Shown: positions 1 through 8,482 of the stretch, piece after piece
Numbering within the stretch: position 1 is the first letter of the stretch
Layout: each line of letters opens with the position of its first letter
The notes under the pieces: model-generated
Seen by the model: the letters and a program-made list of their open reading frames with translations, nothing else
The model's database searches: none
Told to the model about the DNA's origin: nothing
Made by a program: the position numbers and the translations under genes
DNA from: UBA967 sp044375555
GTDB lineage: Bacteria > Verrucomicrobiota > Verrucomicrobiia > Chthoniobacterales > Terrimicrobiaceae
DNA: 43,350 nucleotides
Assembly (NCBI GenBank): GCA_044375555.1
Contig: JBILML010000025.1
Span: 1 to 43,350, forward strand
Reading direction: 5' to 3'

Positions 1-42
1 GCCCACCCCAACTCCCTCACCGCATCCTAGCGATTTTTAACC

Positions 43-1362
43 TTATTGCTTTGCTGGTGCCCGGAGCGTGTTTCGGTAGAGATTTTTAGCAGCGATGCCA
101 ACTGCGCCGAGCCAGAGCAGGTTTTTAATGGCGTTGATCCAAAACAATGGGTTTTCCAAAGGGTCTTGCGCGAAGCTTTTAATAAATTCCGAGTAGTTTA
201 ACGGATAGATAATTTGGCCGATGAGTAGGCTTGAGACCAGCAACGCCAGCATCAGCGTGAATTGTTTTTTTGGTATCCAGCCGGTGGTAATGAAGGGCAC
301 CAAGGAAATGGCCCACCATGCGTATTGGGGGGCCATCAGCTTTCCAAAGCCAACAAAGACTCCGAATAACACAAAAAGCCCTCCGGCGTTGGGATATAGG
401 TTATGGCGCTGATTCCTTAAAATCAAAAGCATCACCCCCAGGGCAATCGGGAACCACATCCAAGTGAGGGCCAGAGTTGTTAAATTTCCCAAATCCGAAT
501 CAAAGCCATGGATGCCGTTGCGAGGGGCCATTCTCAAGGGGATGTCGAGCAAATGCTGAAGAATAGGAATGAGGCTGCCCAAGGAACCATCGATTCCAAA
601 CGGTTTATTCATGTGAAATTGGATCGCAGAGGCGAGATCGCCGCTTTTGGCTCCGAAAACAGGCATGGAAATGGCCATCCCAAAAACTCCCAGACCCGTG
701 GCTAGAACCAGGCTCAAGGCCTTCCGAGTTTTTCCAGCCAGCCAAGAATCCACGAACAAGATAGGCGTGAGTAGGATGGGGTAGATTTTTGTAGCCATGG
801 CCAAGCCCACCAACAGACCGCAGGTGTTGAAGTTCCCTCGACGCCAGAAAAGCCAGCCGGAGAGAACCAAGAAAGAAACCAGAAGCTCAAAGCGATAAAA
901 AAGGATCGGGCCTGAAGCTGCAGCCAAAATCATCATCACCCACGGGGAGCGCTTTTCCCCGAAAGCCGCCGCCATCAGAATATGCAGGCAAAGCAAAATG
1001 GTATTGGCGACAAGAAGTGCGCGTCGGAAGGAATCGAAATTTCGGGGGTCGTCCAAGCCGCAGGCGGTCGCCACAAAAAACCACAGGGCACCAGGTTGAT
1101 ATTCATTCGTGCCCGCGTGAGCCCACGAGGAATGCTCCAAAAACGAAACCGCTCGGGTTTGATAAACAACTGGGTCGATTTGCAAATGCCCGAACCAGCG
1201 CGGATCGGAGGCTCTCGTCCAGAGAAGCAGCACGAGTGCCGAGGTGCAAAAGATCAAGGTGATCCAAAAAAAGTCGCGCTCGCGGGTTGCGGATTTCATG
1301 CCGGGTGATTCGTTCACGATTTCTTCGAGTTCTGGTCCCGAATCAAACCCCGATGTCCTCAT
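43..1362 (-). CDS. GT87-like polytopic membrane glycosyltransferase
   Basis: This is a protein of up to 439 residues with many hydrophobic segments. Short loops carry patterns seen in GT-C glycosyltransferases of the GT87/DUF2029 type, which use polyprenyl-phosphate sugars at the membrane: an acidic/aromatic first loop (IDPVVYQTRAVSF) and YQPGALWF, GLAMATKIYPILL and MAPQYAWWAISL. The specific sugar and acceptor cannot be read from the sequence. The longest start overlaps the end of the cytosine deaminase gene by 20 bases. An internal ATG at 1299 (MKSATRERDFFW), just before the first membrane helix, is an equally good start. It is the last gene of the aldA-deaminase-GT87 run on this strand. 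The family assignment rests on overall pattern, so the substrate is open. Confidence 0.7.
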   Translation of the reverse strand: MRTSGFDSGPELEEIVNESPGMKSATRERDFFWITLIFCTSALVLLLWTRASDPRWFGHLQIDPVVYQTRAVSFLEHSSWAHAGTNEYQPGALWFFVATACGLDDPRNFDSFRRALLVANTILLCLHILMAAAFGEKRSPWVMMILAAASGPILFYRFELLVSFLVLSGWLFWRRGNFNTCGLLVGLAMATKIYPILLTPILFVDSWLAGKTRKALSLVLATGLGVFGMAISMPVFGAKSGDLASAIQFHMNKPFGIDGSLGSLIPILQHLLDIPLRMAPRNGIHGFDSDLGNLTTLALTWMWFPIALGVMLLILRNQRHNLYPNAGGLFVLFGVFVGFGKLMAPQYAWWAISLVPFITTGWIPKKQFTLMLALLVSSLLIGQIIYPLNYSEFIKSFAQDPLENPLFWINAIKNLLWLGAVGIAAKNLYRNTLRAPAKQ

Positions 1363-1789
1363 TCCATAGCTCGGGCTTGGTTTTAATGAAATCCTCCATC
1401 ATGGCGATGCACTCGGGGTTTTGGCGGATATCGAGTTCGAGGCCCTTGGCGCGGAGGTGGGATTCGGGGCCTTGGAAGGTTTTGTTTTCGCCGATGACGA
1501 CTTTTGGGATGCCGTAGAGTTGGATCGCGCCGCTGCACATCGGGCAAGGGGAGAGGGTGGAGTAAATGGTGCAACGGCGGTAAACGGCGGCTGGGAGTCG
1601 GCCGGCATTCTCAAGGCAGTTCATCTCGGCGTGGTGGATCACGCTGCCATCCTGCACGCGGCGGTTGTGTCCGCGTCCGATGATCTGGCCGTCGAGCACG
1701 AGCACGGAACCGATGGGAATGCCTCCCTCGGCTAAACCCTGGCGGGCCTCTTCAATGGCGGCCTGGAGAAAAGGGTCGGGATCTATCAC
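1343..1789 (-). CDS. Cytosine deaminase, yeast FCY1-like (CDA fold)
   Basis: This 148-residue zinc deaminase of the cytidine/deoxycytidylate deaminase fold would convert cytosine to uracil in pyrimidine salvage. The zinc site is visible as H53-A-E55 and the P81-C82-x-x-C85 motif. Several stretches resemble the fungal enzyme FCY1 more than TadA or guanine deaminase: the EGGIPIG segment near residue 22, GRGHNRR near 38, LENAGRL near 59, TLSPCPMCSGAI near 78, and a C-terminus ending in W-x-EDIG. The length is close to the 158 residues of the yeast enzyme. Only 9 bases separate it from aldA upstream, so the two are probably co-transcribed. A generic nucleoside deaminase label is the fallback; tRNA adenosine deaminase is unlikely because of the FCY1-type C-terminus. 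Confidence 0.82.
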   Translation of the reverse strand: MIDPDPFLQAAIEEARQGLAEGGIPIGSVLVLDGQIIGRGHNRRVQDGSVIHHAEMNCLENAGRLPAAVYRRCTIYSTLSPCPMCSGAIQLYGIPKVVIGENKTFQGPESHLRAKGLELDIRQNPECIAMMEDFIKTKPELWNEDIGV

Positions 1790-1798
1790 AAGGGGGCG

Positions 1799-3235
1799 TC
1801 AGGTTTGCAGGTAGACGACATGGGTTTGGAGGAATTCGTGGAGGCCGTGTTTGCCGTCGGCACCACCGATGCCGGATTTTCGCCAACCGGCGTGGTAGCC
1901 CTGCATGGCCTCAAAATTCTCGCGGTTGATGTAGGTCTCGCCGAAGTGGATTTCGCGGCAGGCTTTCATCGCAGAGTTGAGGTCTCGCGTGTAGATCGAG
2001 GAGGTGAGGCCGTATTCCGAGTCGTTGGCAAGCGCGACGGCTTCTTCGAGGCTGGAAATGGAAACCACAGGCGCGACGGGGCCGAAGATTTCGCGTTGGA
2101 TGATGTCCATGTCGTGACGGCAACCGGCGAGGACGGTGGGTTGATAAAAATGCCCGCCGGGCGAGACATCAGCGCGGGCTCCCCCAGTGACAACCTGCGC
2201 GCCTTGGGAGACGGCGCCGCGAACAAGGGCTTCCACTTTGTCGAAGCCGACCTTGTTGATGAGCGGGCCGTAATCCACGCCTGGATCGGCGAGGGGATTT
2301 CCGCAGTGGGCGGAGGACATGGCGACGGCCAGCTTTTCGGTGAACTCGGCGGCGACTTTTTCGTGGACATAAACGCGCTCGGCGCAGTTGCAGACTTGGC
2401 CGCTGTTGATGAGGCGCGAGCTTTTCACGGCGTTCACGGCGAGGTCGATGTCCGCATCCGCGAGCACGATGGCGGGAGCCTTGCCGCCGAGTTCGAGGTT
2501 CACCTTGGTGATGTTTTTCGCGGCGGAGGCCATGATGCGCGAGCCGGTGGCCACGCTGCCGGTGAAGCTGATGAGGCCGATGCGGGGGCTCTCGGCGAGG
2601 GCCTGTCCGACGCCAGCGCCACGGCCCGAGAGGATATTGATGAGGCCGGGCGGTAGGTCGGTTCCGGCGAGGAGTTGGCAAAACTCGAACGCGTTGTTCG
2701 GGGTTTCCTCGCTGGATTTGATCACGATGGCGTTCCCGCAAACGAGAGCCGGGGCCATTTTGCGGGCGATGAGGAAGAACGGGAAATTCCACGGCAGAAT
2801 GCCGCCCACTACACCGATCGGCTCGCGGAAGAGAAAGATGGTCTCGCCAGCCCGGTCGCTCGGAATGATCTCGCCCTCGATGCGGCGTGCCCATTCCGCC
2901 ATGTAGTCGATGTAGTCGGCGGTGAAGTTCACCTCAACCTCGGCGAGGCCGAGCGTTTTACCCTGCTCTTCGACGATCGTGCGCGCGAGCGGCTTCACAT
3001 TTTCACGGAGCCTTGCGGAAATTTGACGGAGGAGGTTGGCGCGCTCGATGGCGGGGCGCTTGGCCCATGCGGGCTGGGCGGCGTGGGCGGCGTCGAGGGC
3101 CATTTCGAGGTCGCTGGCGGTGGATTCCGGAACGCGCGAGATGACCTCGCCGGTGGAGGGATTGAGGACTTCGATGGCGCCGTCACCAGCTGAGGGGGTG
3201 AATCGGCCGTTGATGTAATTCTGGTAGGTTTTCAT
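1799..3235 (-). CDS. aldA: Lactaldehyde/glycolaldehyde dehydrogenase (AldA)
   Basis: This 478-residue NAD-dependent aldehyde dehydrogenase is very close in length and sequence to E. coli AldA (479 aa), which oxidises L-lactaldehyde from fucose or rhamnose breakdown, and glycolaldehyde. Visible signatures are ADYIDYMAEWARR, GILPWNFPFFLIARKMAPAL, the LELGGKAP glutamate motif, the NSGQVCNCAERVYV catalytic cysteine region, and a C-terminus ending FLQTHVVYLQ. The ATG at 3235 is chosen because it gives the AldA length. The open frame runs on to 3709, but that extension has no family similarity and lies across the divergent sulfatase gene. A role in deoxy-sugar use would fit a polysaccharide degrader with sulfatases, but no fucose or rhamnose genes are adjacent. 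Confidence 0.93.
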   Translation of the reverse strand: MKTYQNYINGRFTPSAGDGAIEVLNPSTGEVISRVPESTASDLEMALDAAHAAQPAWAKRPAIERANLLRQISARLRENVKPLARTIVEEQGKTLGLAEVEVNFTADYIDYMAEWARRIEGEIIPSDRAGETIFLFREPIGVVGGILPWNFPFFLIARKMAPALVCGNAIVIKSSEETPNNAFEFCQLLAGTDLPPGLINILSGRGAGVGQALAESPRIGLISFTGSVATGSRIMASAAKNITKVNLELGGKAPAIVLADADIDLAVNAVKSSRLINSGQVCNCAERVYVHEKVAAEFTEKLAVAMSSAHCGNPLADPGVDYGPLINKVGFDKVEALVRGAVSQGAQVVTGGARADVSPGGHFYQPTVLAGCRHDMDIIQREIFGPVAPVVSISSLEEAVALANDSEYGLTSSIYTRDLNSAMKACREIHFGETYINRENFEAMQGYHAGWRKSGIGGADGKHGLHEFLQTHVVYLQT

Positions 3236-3320
3236 ATGGGTGGTCGGGGAATTGGTGAGGCCCATGCCAATAGTTTTTTCCGGTGGCGGGGCCAAGCTTT
3301 TACAAACTCCCAGAATAATC

Positions 3321-3350
3321 TTGAGCTGGCTGCAAGGTGAGAATGATAAA
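3321..3350 (+). promoter_or_regulatory. Candidate promoter of the sulfatase gene
   Basis: TTGAGC (3321-3326) and GATAAA (3345-3350) are separated by 18 bases and lie 38 bases before the sulfatase start, in the 153-base divergent gap between aldA and the sulfatase. Each hexamer matches the sigma-70 consensus at four of six positions, so the call is weak. Confidence 0.3.
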
Positions 3351-3388
3351 GAACCTCCACCCGCGATTCCCTCAACGACCCATCGATC

Positions 3389-4954
3389 ATGAAAATCCCC
3401 TTCACCCTGCTTCTTGCGGTCTGTCTGTTTTTTTCCAACTTCTCGCGGGCGGGTGAGAAAACCATCGAGCCGGCCGGCACTCGACCGAACATTCTTTTTA
3501 TTCTGACGGATGATCAGGGCTATGGGGACTGGAAATGCACGGGCCATCCCTTGTTGGCGACTCCGAATGTCGATCGACTCGCGGCCGAGAGTGTGCGACT
3601 GGAGAATTTCCAGGTGAGTGCCTCGTGCTCGCCCACGCGGGCGGCGCTGTTGACTGGCATGCATGAATTCCGCAACGGAGTCACCCACACCCAGACGCCT
3701 CGCGACCAATTGTGGAAAGACGCGACGACACTGCCCGAGCTCCTCGCTTCAGCAGGCTATCGGACCGGCTTCATTGGAAAATGGCATCTCGGCAATGAGT
3801 GGGGATACGCCCCGCAAGACCGAGGATTTCAATGGTGCTCCACGAATCGCGACGGCCCGCGAGAGCACTTCGATCCGATGATGGTGCGAAACTGCAAGCG
3901 CGAGAAAGTGAAGGGCTACCGCGAGGATATTTATTTCGATGATGCGATGAAATTCATCACCGAGAGCGGCGACCAACCATTCTTCGCCTACCTCTCGACC
4001 TACTCGCCGCACGACCCGCTGGCCGCGCCTGAGGAATTCGTCGCGCCATTTCGTGGGAAGGTTCCCGAGCAGCAAGCCCAATACCTCGGGATGGTCGCGA
4101 ACCTAGACTACAACATTGGTCGCATCATGGCCTTTCTGAAAGAAAAGGGCCTCGACGAAAAAACCATCGTCGTCCTCATGTCCGACAACGGCGGCACCTG
4201 GGGGTTGGATGTCTACAACGCCAACATGCGTGGCTGCAAAGCCACCGCTTGGGAAGGGGGCACGCGTGTCTTTTCCTTCTGGCGCTGGGCCGGGCACTGG
4301 CCACCCCATCAAGTCGAAAATCTCACCGCGCACCTCGATGTGCTTCCGACACTCTGCGAACTTTCCGGAGCCAAAATCCCGGAAAAACTCCAAGGCAAAC
4401 TTGAGGGCTACAGCCTCCTGCCGCTCCTTGAATCCAAAAAACCCATCGCCTGGCACGAAGACCGCCTGCTTTTTCAGCATGTGGCTCGCTGGCCGAGCGG
4501 CCTTGCCGCCGAGCACAAATACGCCATGGCCGGTGTGCGGCAGGGTCATTACCTCCTCGTCCGCAGTCACCCCTGCGACAGCCCGAAATGCTCGAACGAG
4601 AACTATGGTTTTCAGTGTTCGACTTTGCGAAGTGTCAACGCCGGCGGCAAAGAAGCGACCTACACGGCCGCCAATGCCGCTTTTCACTGGGGCGTTTCCG
4701 AGCCCGGACGCTGGAGTCTTTTCCATTTGAAAAAAGACCCCGCCTGCAAAAAAGACCTCGCCAAGTCCGAGCCCTCCCGTGCTGGTTCGATGGCTGCAGC
4801 CTATGACAAATGGTGGGACGATGTTTATCCCGTAATGATCGAGCGCGGCGGCGATCTCGAAATGAAGTGGGATAAAAAGCTCTTCGAGAAAAAACCCCCT
4901 GCGAAGCCACAGCAAACCCAAGAATCAAAAGGAGAGAAAAATCTCAACTCCTGA
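3389..4954 (+). CDS. Exported arylsulfatase-type sulfatase (S1 family)
   Basis: This 521-residue formylglycine-dependent sulfatase would remove sulfate esters from a sugar or aryl substrate outside the cytoplasm. An N-terminal signal peptide (basic K2, hydrophobic 4-16, likely cut near residue 21) leads into the alkaline-phosphatase-like fold. The metal pair D41-D42 lies in the ILTDDQGYGDW block. The signature C80-S-P-T-R carries the cysteine converted to formylglycine, with KWHLG near 131 and SDNGG near 265. The C-terminus is a Lys-rich tail. No anaerobic or aerobic sulfatase-maturase gene lies in the window. It is divergent from aldA and convergent with the adenosine deaminase-like gene, with a 5-base gap between stops. 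The exact substrate cannot be deduced. Confidence 0.92.
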   Translation: MKIPFTLLLAVCLFFSNFSRAGEKTIEPAGTRPNILFILTDDQGYGDWKCTGHPLLATPNVDRLAAESVRLENFQVSASCSPTRAALLTGMHEFRNGVTHTQTPRDQLWKDATTLPELLASAGYRTGFIGKWHLGNEWGYAPQDRGFQWCSTNRDGPREHFDPMMVRNCKREKVKGYREDIYFDDAMKFITESGDQPFFAYLSTYSPHDPLAAPEEFVAPFRGKVPEQQAQYLGMVANLDYNIGRIMAFLKEKGLDEKTIVVLMSDNGGTWGLDVYNANMRGCKATAWEGGTRVFSFWRWAGHWPPHQVENLTAHLDVLPTLCELSGAKIPEKLQGKLEGYSLLPLLESKKPIAWHEDRLLFQHVARWPSGLAAEHKYAMAGVRQGHYLLVRSHPCDSPKCSNENYGFQCSTLRSVNAGGKEATYTAANAAFHWGVSEPGRWSLFHLKKDPACKKDLAKSEPSRAGSMAAAYDKWWDDVYPVMIERGGDLEMKWDKKLFEKKPPAKPQQTQESKGEKNLNS

Positions 4955-4959
4955 CCGGA

Positions 4960-5898
4960 CTAGTTTTTCTTCAGAGCCACTTGAAATCCATTGGCCGCGA
5001 CCTGCGAGAGGTCTTTCTCTGAGAACCCCAGCTCGCCGGCGAGGAATTCGTATTCGTCCTCGATCGAGTTGCCGAAGCTGATTGGGTCGTCGGTGCTGAC
5101 CGTGCAAACCACGCCGGCGTCGAGCAATTGCTTGATGGGATGCTCGCCGGGGGAGGGGACGATGCGGAGTTTCACATTGCTAATCGGACAGACATCGAGC
5201 GCGATGCCTCGGTCCCGCAATATCGCCAAAACCTCGGGATCTTCGATGGAGCGAATACCGTGCTGGATGCGCTGCGCGCCGAGTTTTTCGACTGCGTAAC
5301 GCACGAACTCCGCTCCGCAGAATTCGCCGGCGTGGGCTTTGGTGAATTTCCCGGCGTCCCGTGCGCGGCGCCAATAATCCGGAGCCCAGTCGCCCATCGG
5401 CGTGTCCTCGGTGCCATGAAGATCGATTCCATCGAGGTTTTGCCAGCGAAGCGCGGACTCGAGAACGGGTCCCATTTTTTCGGTGTATCCATCGTGGTGA
5501 ATGCCGAGAAAAATCCGGACATCGAGCCCCTCGGGAACGGCTGCACGGATGGCGTCGCAGACCTCGCGTCCATCGAGGTTCATGAAGTCGATGCAACCCG
5601 ATGCGAAGCTCGTTTCGACATAGCGAACATTCCTGCGGAGGTGGTCCTCGAAAACCGCCTTGGCGCAGGCGTGGTAGCGCTCGGCGCTGGTGAAAAAATC
5701 CCCCGCGTATCCCAAAAGCTCCCCCTCGAAATGCGCGAACGAATCAAAGCGAAAATCCGGTGCCCACGAGGCGGGAGGCGTCGAGTATTTGTCCGGCCTC
5801 AATTCGCGGAGGAGGTGCCACGGCAGAGCGCCCTCGATGTGGAGGTGGGTTTCGGTTTTCGGGAGAGAGTGGATGAAGTCGCGGAGCGGTGGGGTCAT
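4960..5898 (-). CDS. Adenosine deaminase family metallohydrolase
   Basis: This 312-residue TIM-barrel hydrolase of the adenosine/adenine deaminase family releases ammonia from a purine. The metal and catalytic pattern is complete: H18-L-H20-I-E-G, a GIDLHGTED segment, KAHAGE (catalytic Glu and metal His), RIQHGIRS (catalytic His) and STDDP (metal Asp). The start at 5898 is chosen because it overlaps the stop of the upstream glycosyltransferase as ATGA and gives the normal family length. The open frame continues upstream to 6027 but inside that gene. The family contains adenosine, adenine and related deaminases, and sequence alone does not settle the substrate. With the cytosine deaminase at 1.3-1.8 kb it suggests nucleobase salvage in this neighbourhood. 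Confidence 0.85.
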   Translation of the reverse strand: MTPPLRDFIHSLPKTETHLHIEGALPWHLLRELRPDKYSTPPASWAPDFRFDSFAHFEGELLGYAGDFFTSAERYHACAKAVFEDHLRRNVRYVETSFASGCIDFMNLDGREVCDAIRAAVPEGLDVRIFLGIHHDGYTEKMGPVLESALRWQNLDGIDLHGTEDTPMGDWAPDYWRRARDAGKFTKAHAGEFCGAEFVRYAVEKLGAQRIQHGIRSIEDPEVLAILRDRGIALDVCPISNVKLRIVPSPGEHPIKQLLDAGVVCTVSTDDPISFGNSIEDEYEFLAGELGFSEKDLSQVAANGFQVALKKN

Positions 5899-7085
5899 GG
5901 TTTTTCTGAGGCGAGGTTGCGGAGCATTTCGTCGAAGGCCTCGGCGGCGTTGTGGGCAGTGCCCATGGCTCCGGCGATGCGTGCCTTCCGGCAGGCCGCG
6001 GCATGAAGTGTGGGATTTCCAGCCCAATCCAAAATCTCGGAGGCCAACTGCGAAGATTGGCCGGGCTCGACCACAAAACCCGAATCCGTTTCACGAATGA
6101 GCCGCGCGGCTTCGGAATCCGCAGGGCCAACAAAAAGGCACGGACGCCCGGCCGCCAGAACCCCGTAGACTTTACTGGGAACAACGAGTCCGCAGAGGTT
6201 CGTGCGCATGGTGACCAAGTGTGCGTCGGCTGCCGAGAGGCTCTCGGAGAGCTTGTCAGCGGGCTGTGACGGAAGAAATCGAATGTTGTCGATCCCTCGC
6301 AACCTCGCGGCGGCCTCCACCTCGACGCGGCGTGGACCGTCACCGATGAAAAGAAAAACGACGCGCTGGCCGCGAAGTTTTTCTGCCGCATCGAGCACCG
6401 TGTCGAAATCATGTGCGAGCCCCATATTTCCCGAGTAGGCGACAACGAATTGCCCTTCGAGTTCATGTCGGGCGCGGAAGGGGTTGTTGGCACGATCGAG
6501 GGATTGGATGGCTGGAGCCCAGTTCGGAATGATCGAGATTTTCGCGTAGGAGATTCCGCGAGCCGTGAGGCGCGAAGCCATGCAGCGCCCGATCGCCACA
6601 ACGGCGTCGCTCCGCATCAGGGCTTCTGTGGAAAGTCGGCGGAGTAAATTGGACATCGCATTCCCGCGAGGAAGGACACCCAATTCCTCGGCGACTTCGG
6701 GATACAAGTCCTGCGCCCAGTGGATCACTCGGTTGCGTTTGAAATATTTCAACGCCAAGCCCGCCACTGCCAGCATCGGCGGGTCGGTCATCGTCACCAC
6801 AAAGTCCGTGCGGGGCAAAAGCAGCCCGCGCGTGATCAGCGACGGGATCATGAAGACATAGCTCGCCGCGCGAAGCAGGACATGTCGACGCGAGAGCGCC
6901 CCGCCAGATCGAAGAATACGAACCCCGCGACGGGTGGATTTTTTTGGTTCACCGGCTGCGGCGGTGGTCAGGATCGTGACCTCCCAGCCCCGCAAGGCAA
7001 GGGCCTCGGCCATTCCCTGGAGCATGTCCCCCGTGGCGCCCTTGGCCGGGGGATAAACTCGATTGATGAAAAGGATCGACGGCAT
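5895..7085 (-). CDS. Family 4 glycosyltransferase (WbuB-like)
   Basis: This 396-residue GT-B glycosyltransferase resembles WbuB-type enzymes of surface polysaccharide assembly. The N-terminal Rossmann half begins ILFINRVYPPAKGATGDML with the acceptor-side glycine loop. The donor half contains VVAYSGNMGLAHDFDTVLDA, VVFLFIGDGPRRVEVE and the nucleotide-sugar loop PSKVYGVLAAGRPCLFVGP. It follows the YdcF-like gene with no gap and overlaps the deaminase gene by 4 bases, so these genes are probably read as one message. The sugar transferred is unknown. No complete polysaccharide cluster surrounds it. Confidence 0.88.
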   Translation of the reverse strand: MPSILFINRVYPPAKGATGDMLQGMAEALALRGWEVTILTTAAAGEPKKSTRRGVRILRSGGALSRRHVLLRAASYVFMIPSLITRGLLLPRTDFVVTMTDPPMLAVAGLALKYFKRNRVIHWAQDLYPEVAEELGVLPRGNAMSNLLRRLSTEALMRSDAVVAIGRCMASRLTARGISYAKISIIPNWAPAIQSLDRANNPFRARHELEGQFVVAYSGNMGLAHDFDTVLDAAEKLRGQRVVFLFIGDGPRRVEVEAAARLRGIDNIRFLPSQPADKLSESLSAADAHLVTMRTNLCGLVVPSKVYGVLAAGRPCLFVGPADSEAARLIRETDSGFVVEPGQSSQLASEILDWAGNPTLHAAACRKARIAGAMGTAHNAAEAFDEMLRNLASEKP

Positions 7086-7739
7086 TCAGCTCCGAGGAGT
7101 CTGGCTGGTTCCAGCAGGCTGGGCAGTTTTTTTTATCCAAGGCTGGATGCCGTGGTAGAACCAGTAGCCGGGAATTTTCACCAACTCGATGGCGGCCCAC
7201 TCGTCCTCCTGCAAGCGCCCGCTCGGAGTGTCCCACCAACCGATGCGCGAGGTGGCGACGCCGAAATTCACTCCGGGAATCCGTTGTTGGAAGGTCGTGA
7301 GCGCCCTCCGGGCGTGAAATGAAGAGGTCACCAAAATCGCCTGTCGCACCCCGGCCTTCTCGAGAAGTGGCTTCGCAAAATCGGCATTTTGCAGAGTCGA
7401 GCGGGATTTTGTTTCGACCATGATGCGGTCCGCTGGAACTCCAGCTTTGATCAAAGCACGCCGGTTCGTGGGCGTGTCGCCCGTGCCGATGATATAGACC
7501 ACCGGAGCCACGCCGGCCTTGTAGAGTCGGGCCGCTTCGAGGGGGCGGGCCTGAGATTCGCCGCCCAAAAGCACAATGGCGTCGGCATTTTCAGGAGAGG
7601 AATTGATGACGAGAAGATGGCGCCAGATTTTCGGAAACCAGATTGGCTGCGAAAGCCAAGCGGCCGCCAAAATCGCCAAAAATGCCGCCAAGACGCCAAA
7701 AATGCGGAAGGCGAGCCGGGGCTTTTTCGAGGATTTCAT
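7086..7739 (-). CDS. YdcF/SanA/ElyC-like DUF218 membrane protein
   Basis: This 217-residue protein has one N-terminal membrane helix (about residues 11-33) followed by a DUF218 domain. Diagnostic stretches are ADAIVLLGGES, RPLEAARLYKAG, ETKSRSTLQNADFA and ILVTSSFHARRALTTF, matching the SanA/ElyC/YdcF family linked to envelope or peptidoglycan precursor metabolism. The soluble domain is probably on the periplasmic side. It sits 7 bases after the GPP34 gene and abuts the glycosyltransferase, consistent with an envelope-related operon. Its biochemical activity is not established for the family in general. Confidence 0.82.
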   Translation of the reverse strand: MKSSKKPRLAFRIFGVLAAFLAILAAAWLSQPIWFPKIWRHLLVINSSPENADAIVLLGGESQARPLEAARLYKAGVAPVVYIIGTGDTPTNRRALIKAGVPADRIMVETKSRSTLQNADFAKPLLEKAGVRQAILVTSSFHARRALTTFQQRIPGVNFGVATSRIGWWDTPSGRLQEDEWAAIELVKIPGYWFYHGIQPWIKKTAQPAGTSQTPRS

Positions 7740-7746
7740 TCGGGAG

Positions 7747-8415
7747 CTAAAACGGCGTGGCGGTAGTCGATTGCGCCATCATCAAGGCCTCAATCATCTG
7801 CCGCAAGGACTCCGCCACTTCGCGGCCGACCGGGTCGGAGTTGGCAATGGCTTGGATGCGATCGGACCGGCCCTCGAGTTGTCCTTCCGAAAAAACAACC
7901 GCAAGCAGCGAGCAGCCATTCAAGAGGCTGATCAGCGTGGCGTCAAAATGAGGAGGTGCCTCGTCGCCTTGGATCAACCGACCCAAGCGGGTGCGAACCT
8001 CCACGCGTTCCTCGTTGTGGACCGTCGGATATCGACGAAGTCCGAACACCCAGAGGATTTTTTTATCCTCGCGCTTCAGGATGCCGCGCTCGATCAGGTG
8101 TTCGAGCGTGGCGGATTCGATGGCGGGCTTTTCATCGGAAAAAACCGAGAGCCAATAGGCGATCGGGTGGGATTGGGTTTCCGCAGTGAGCCGTTCGAGC
8201 CAAGGATCGAGAAGGGAGTTTGCCGTCGGTGTGGAGTTTCTGACCTCCACCACTTTCCCGCTGGTGACGAGGCGCCCAGCCATTTCCAGATCGGCCAAAA
8301 TCGCGCCTGCGAGCCCGTAACCCAAAGCCTCGGGGAGCAGCGGCAAGTGAGCGCCGGTTTTGTCATCCAGCGAGAGGAGTGCGATTTCTTCAACGAGAGT
8401 GAGTGGTGGATTCAT
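7747..8415 (-). CDS. GPP34 (GOLPH3-like) family protein
   Basis: This 222-residue protein has the GPP34 fold best known from the eukaryotic Golgi phosphoprotein GOLPH3. Diagnostic features are the N-terminal LVEEIALLSLDDKTG, GYGLAGAILADLEMAGRL, and the helical core with DPWLERL and LIERGILKRED. The bacterial members are uncharacterised; the eukaryotic protein binds phosphatidylinositol-4-phosphate and retains glycosyltransferases. There is no signal peptide. It heads a run with YdcF-like, GT4 and deaminase genes, so proximity to a glycosyltransferase is notable. The function here remains unknown. Confidence 0.8.
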   Translation of the reverse strand: MNPPLTLVEEIALLSLDDKTGAHLPLLPEALGYGLAGAILADLEMAGRLVTSGKVVEVRNSTPTANSLLDPWLERLTAETQSHPIAYWLSVFSDEKPAIESATLEHLIERGILKREDKKILWVFGLRRYPTVHNEERVEVRTRLGRLIQGDEAPPHFDATLISLLNGCSLLAVVFSEGQLEGRSDRIQAIANSDPVGREVAESLRQMIEALMMAQSTTATPF

Positions 8416-8482
8416 GGCGAGCGCGTTTCGCCTTCAAGGTTCATCCCGCCTGCGGTGGCGTCAATTCAAAGAAACCCCGGGA

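Noticed and set aside
7..42. Feature at the left edge
   Set aside because: Only 42 bases before the GT87-like stop; nothing can be supported.
1805..2656. Plus-strand 283-residue frame opposite aldA
   Set aside because: Antisense shadow of aldA.
3236..3709. Upstream extension of the aldA frame giving a 636-residue protein
   Set aside because: The added part has no aldehyde dehydrogenase similarity and lies across the divergent sulfatase gene; the ATG at 3235 gives the AldA length.
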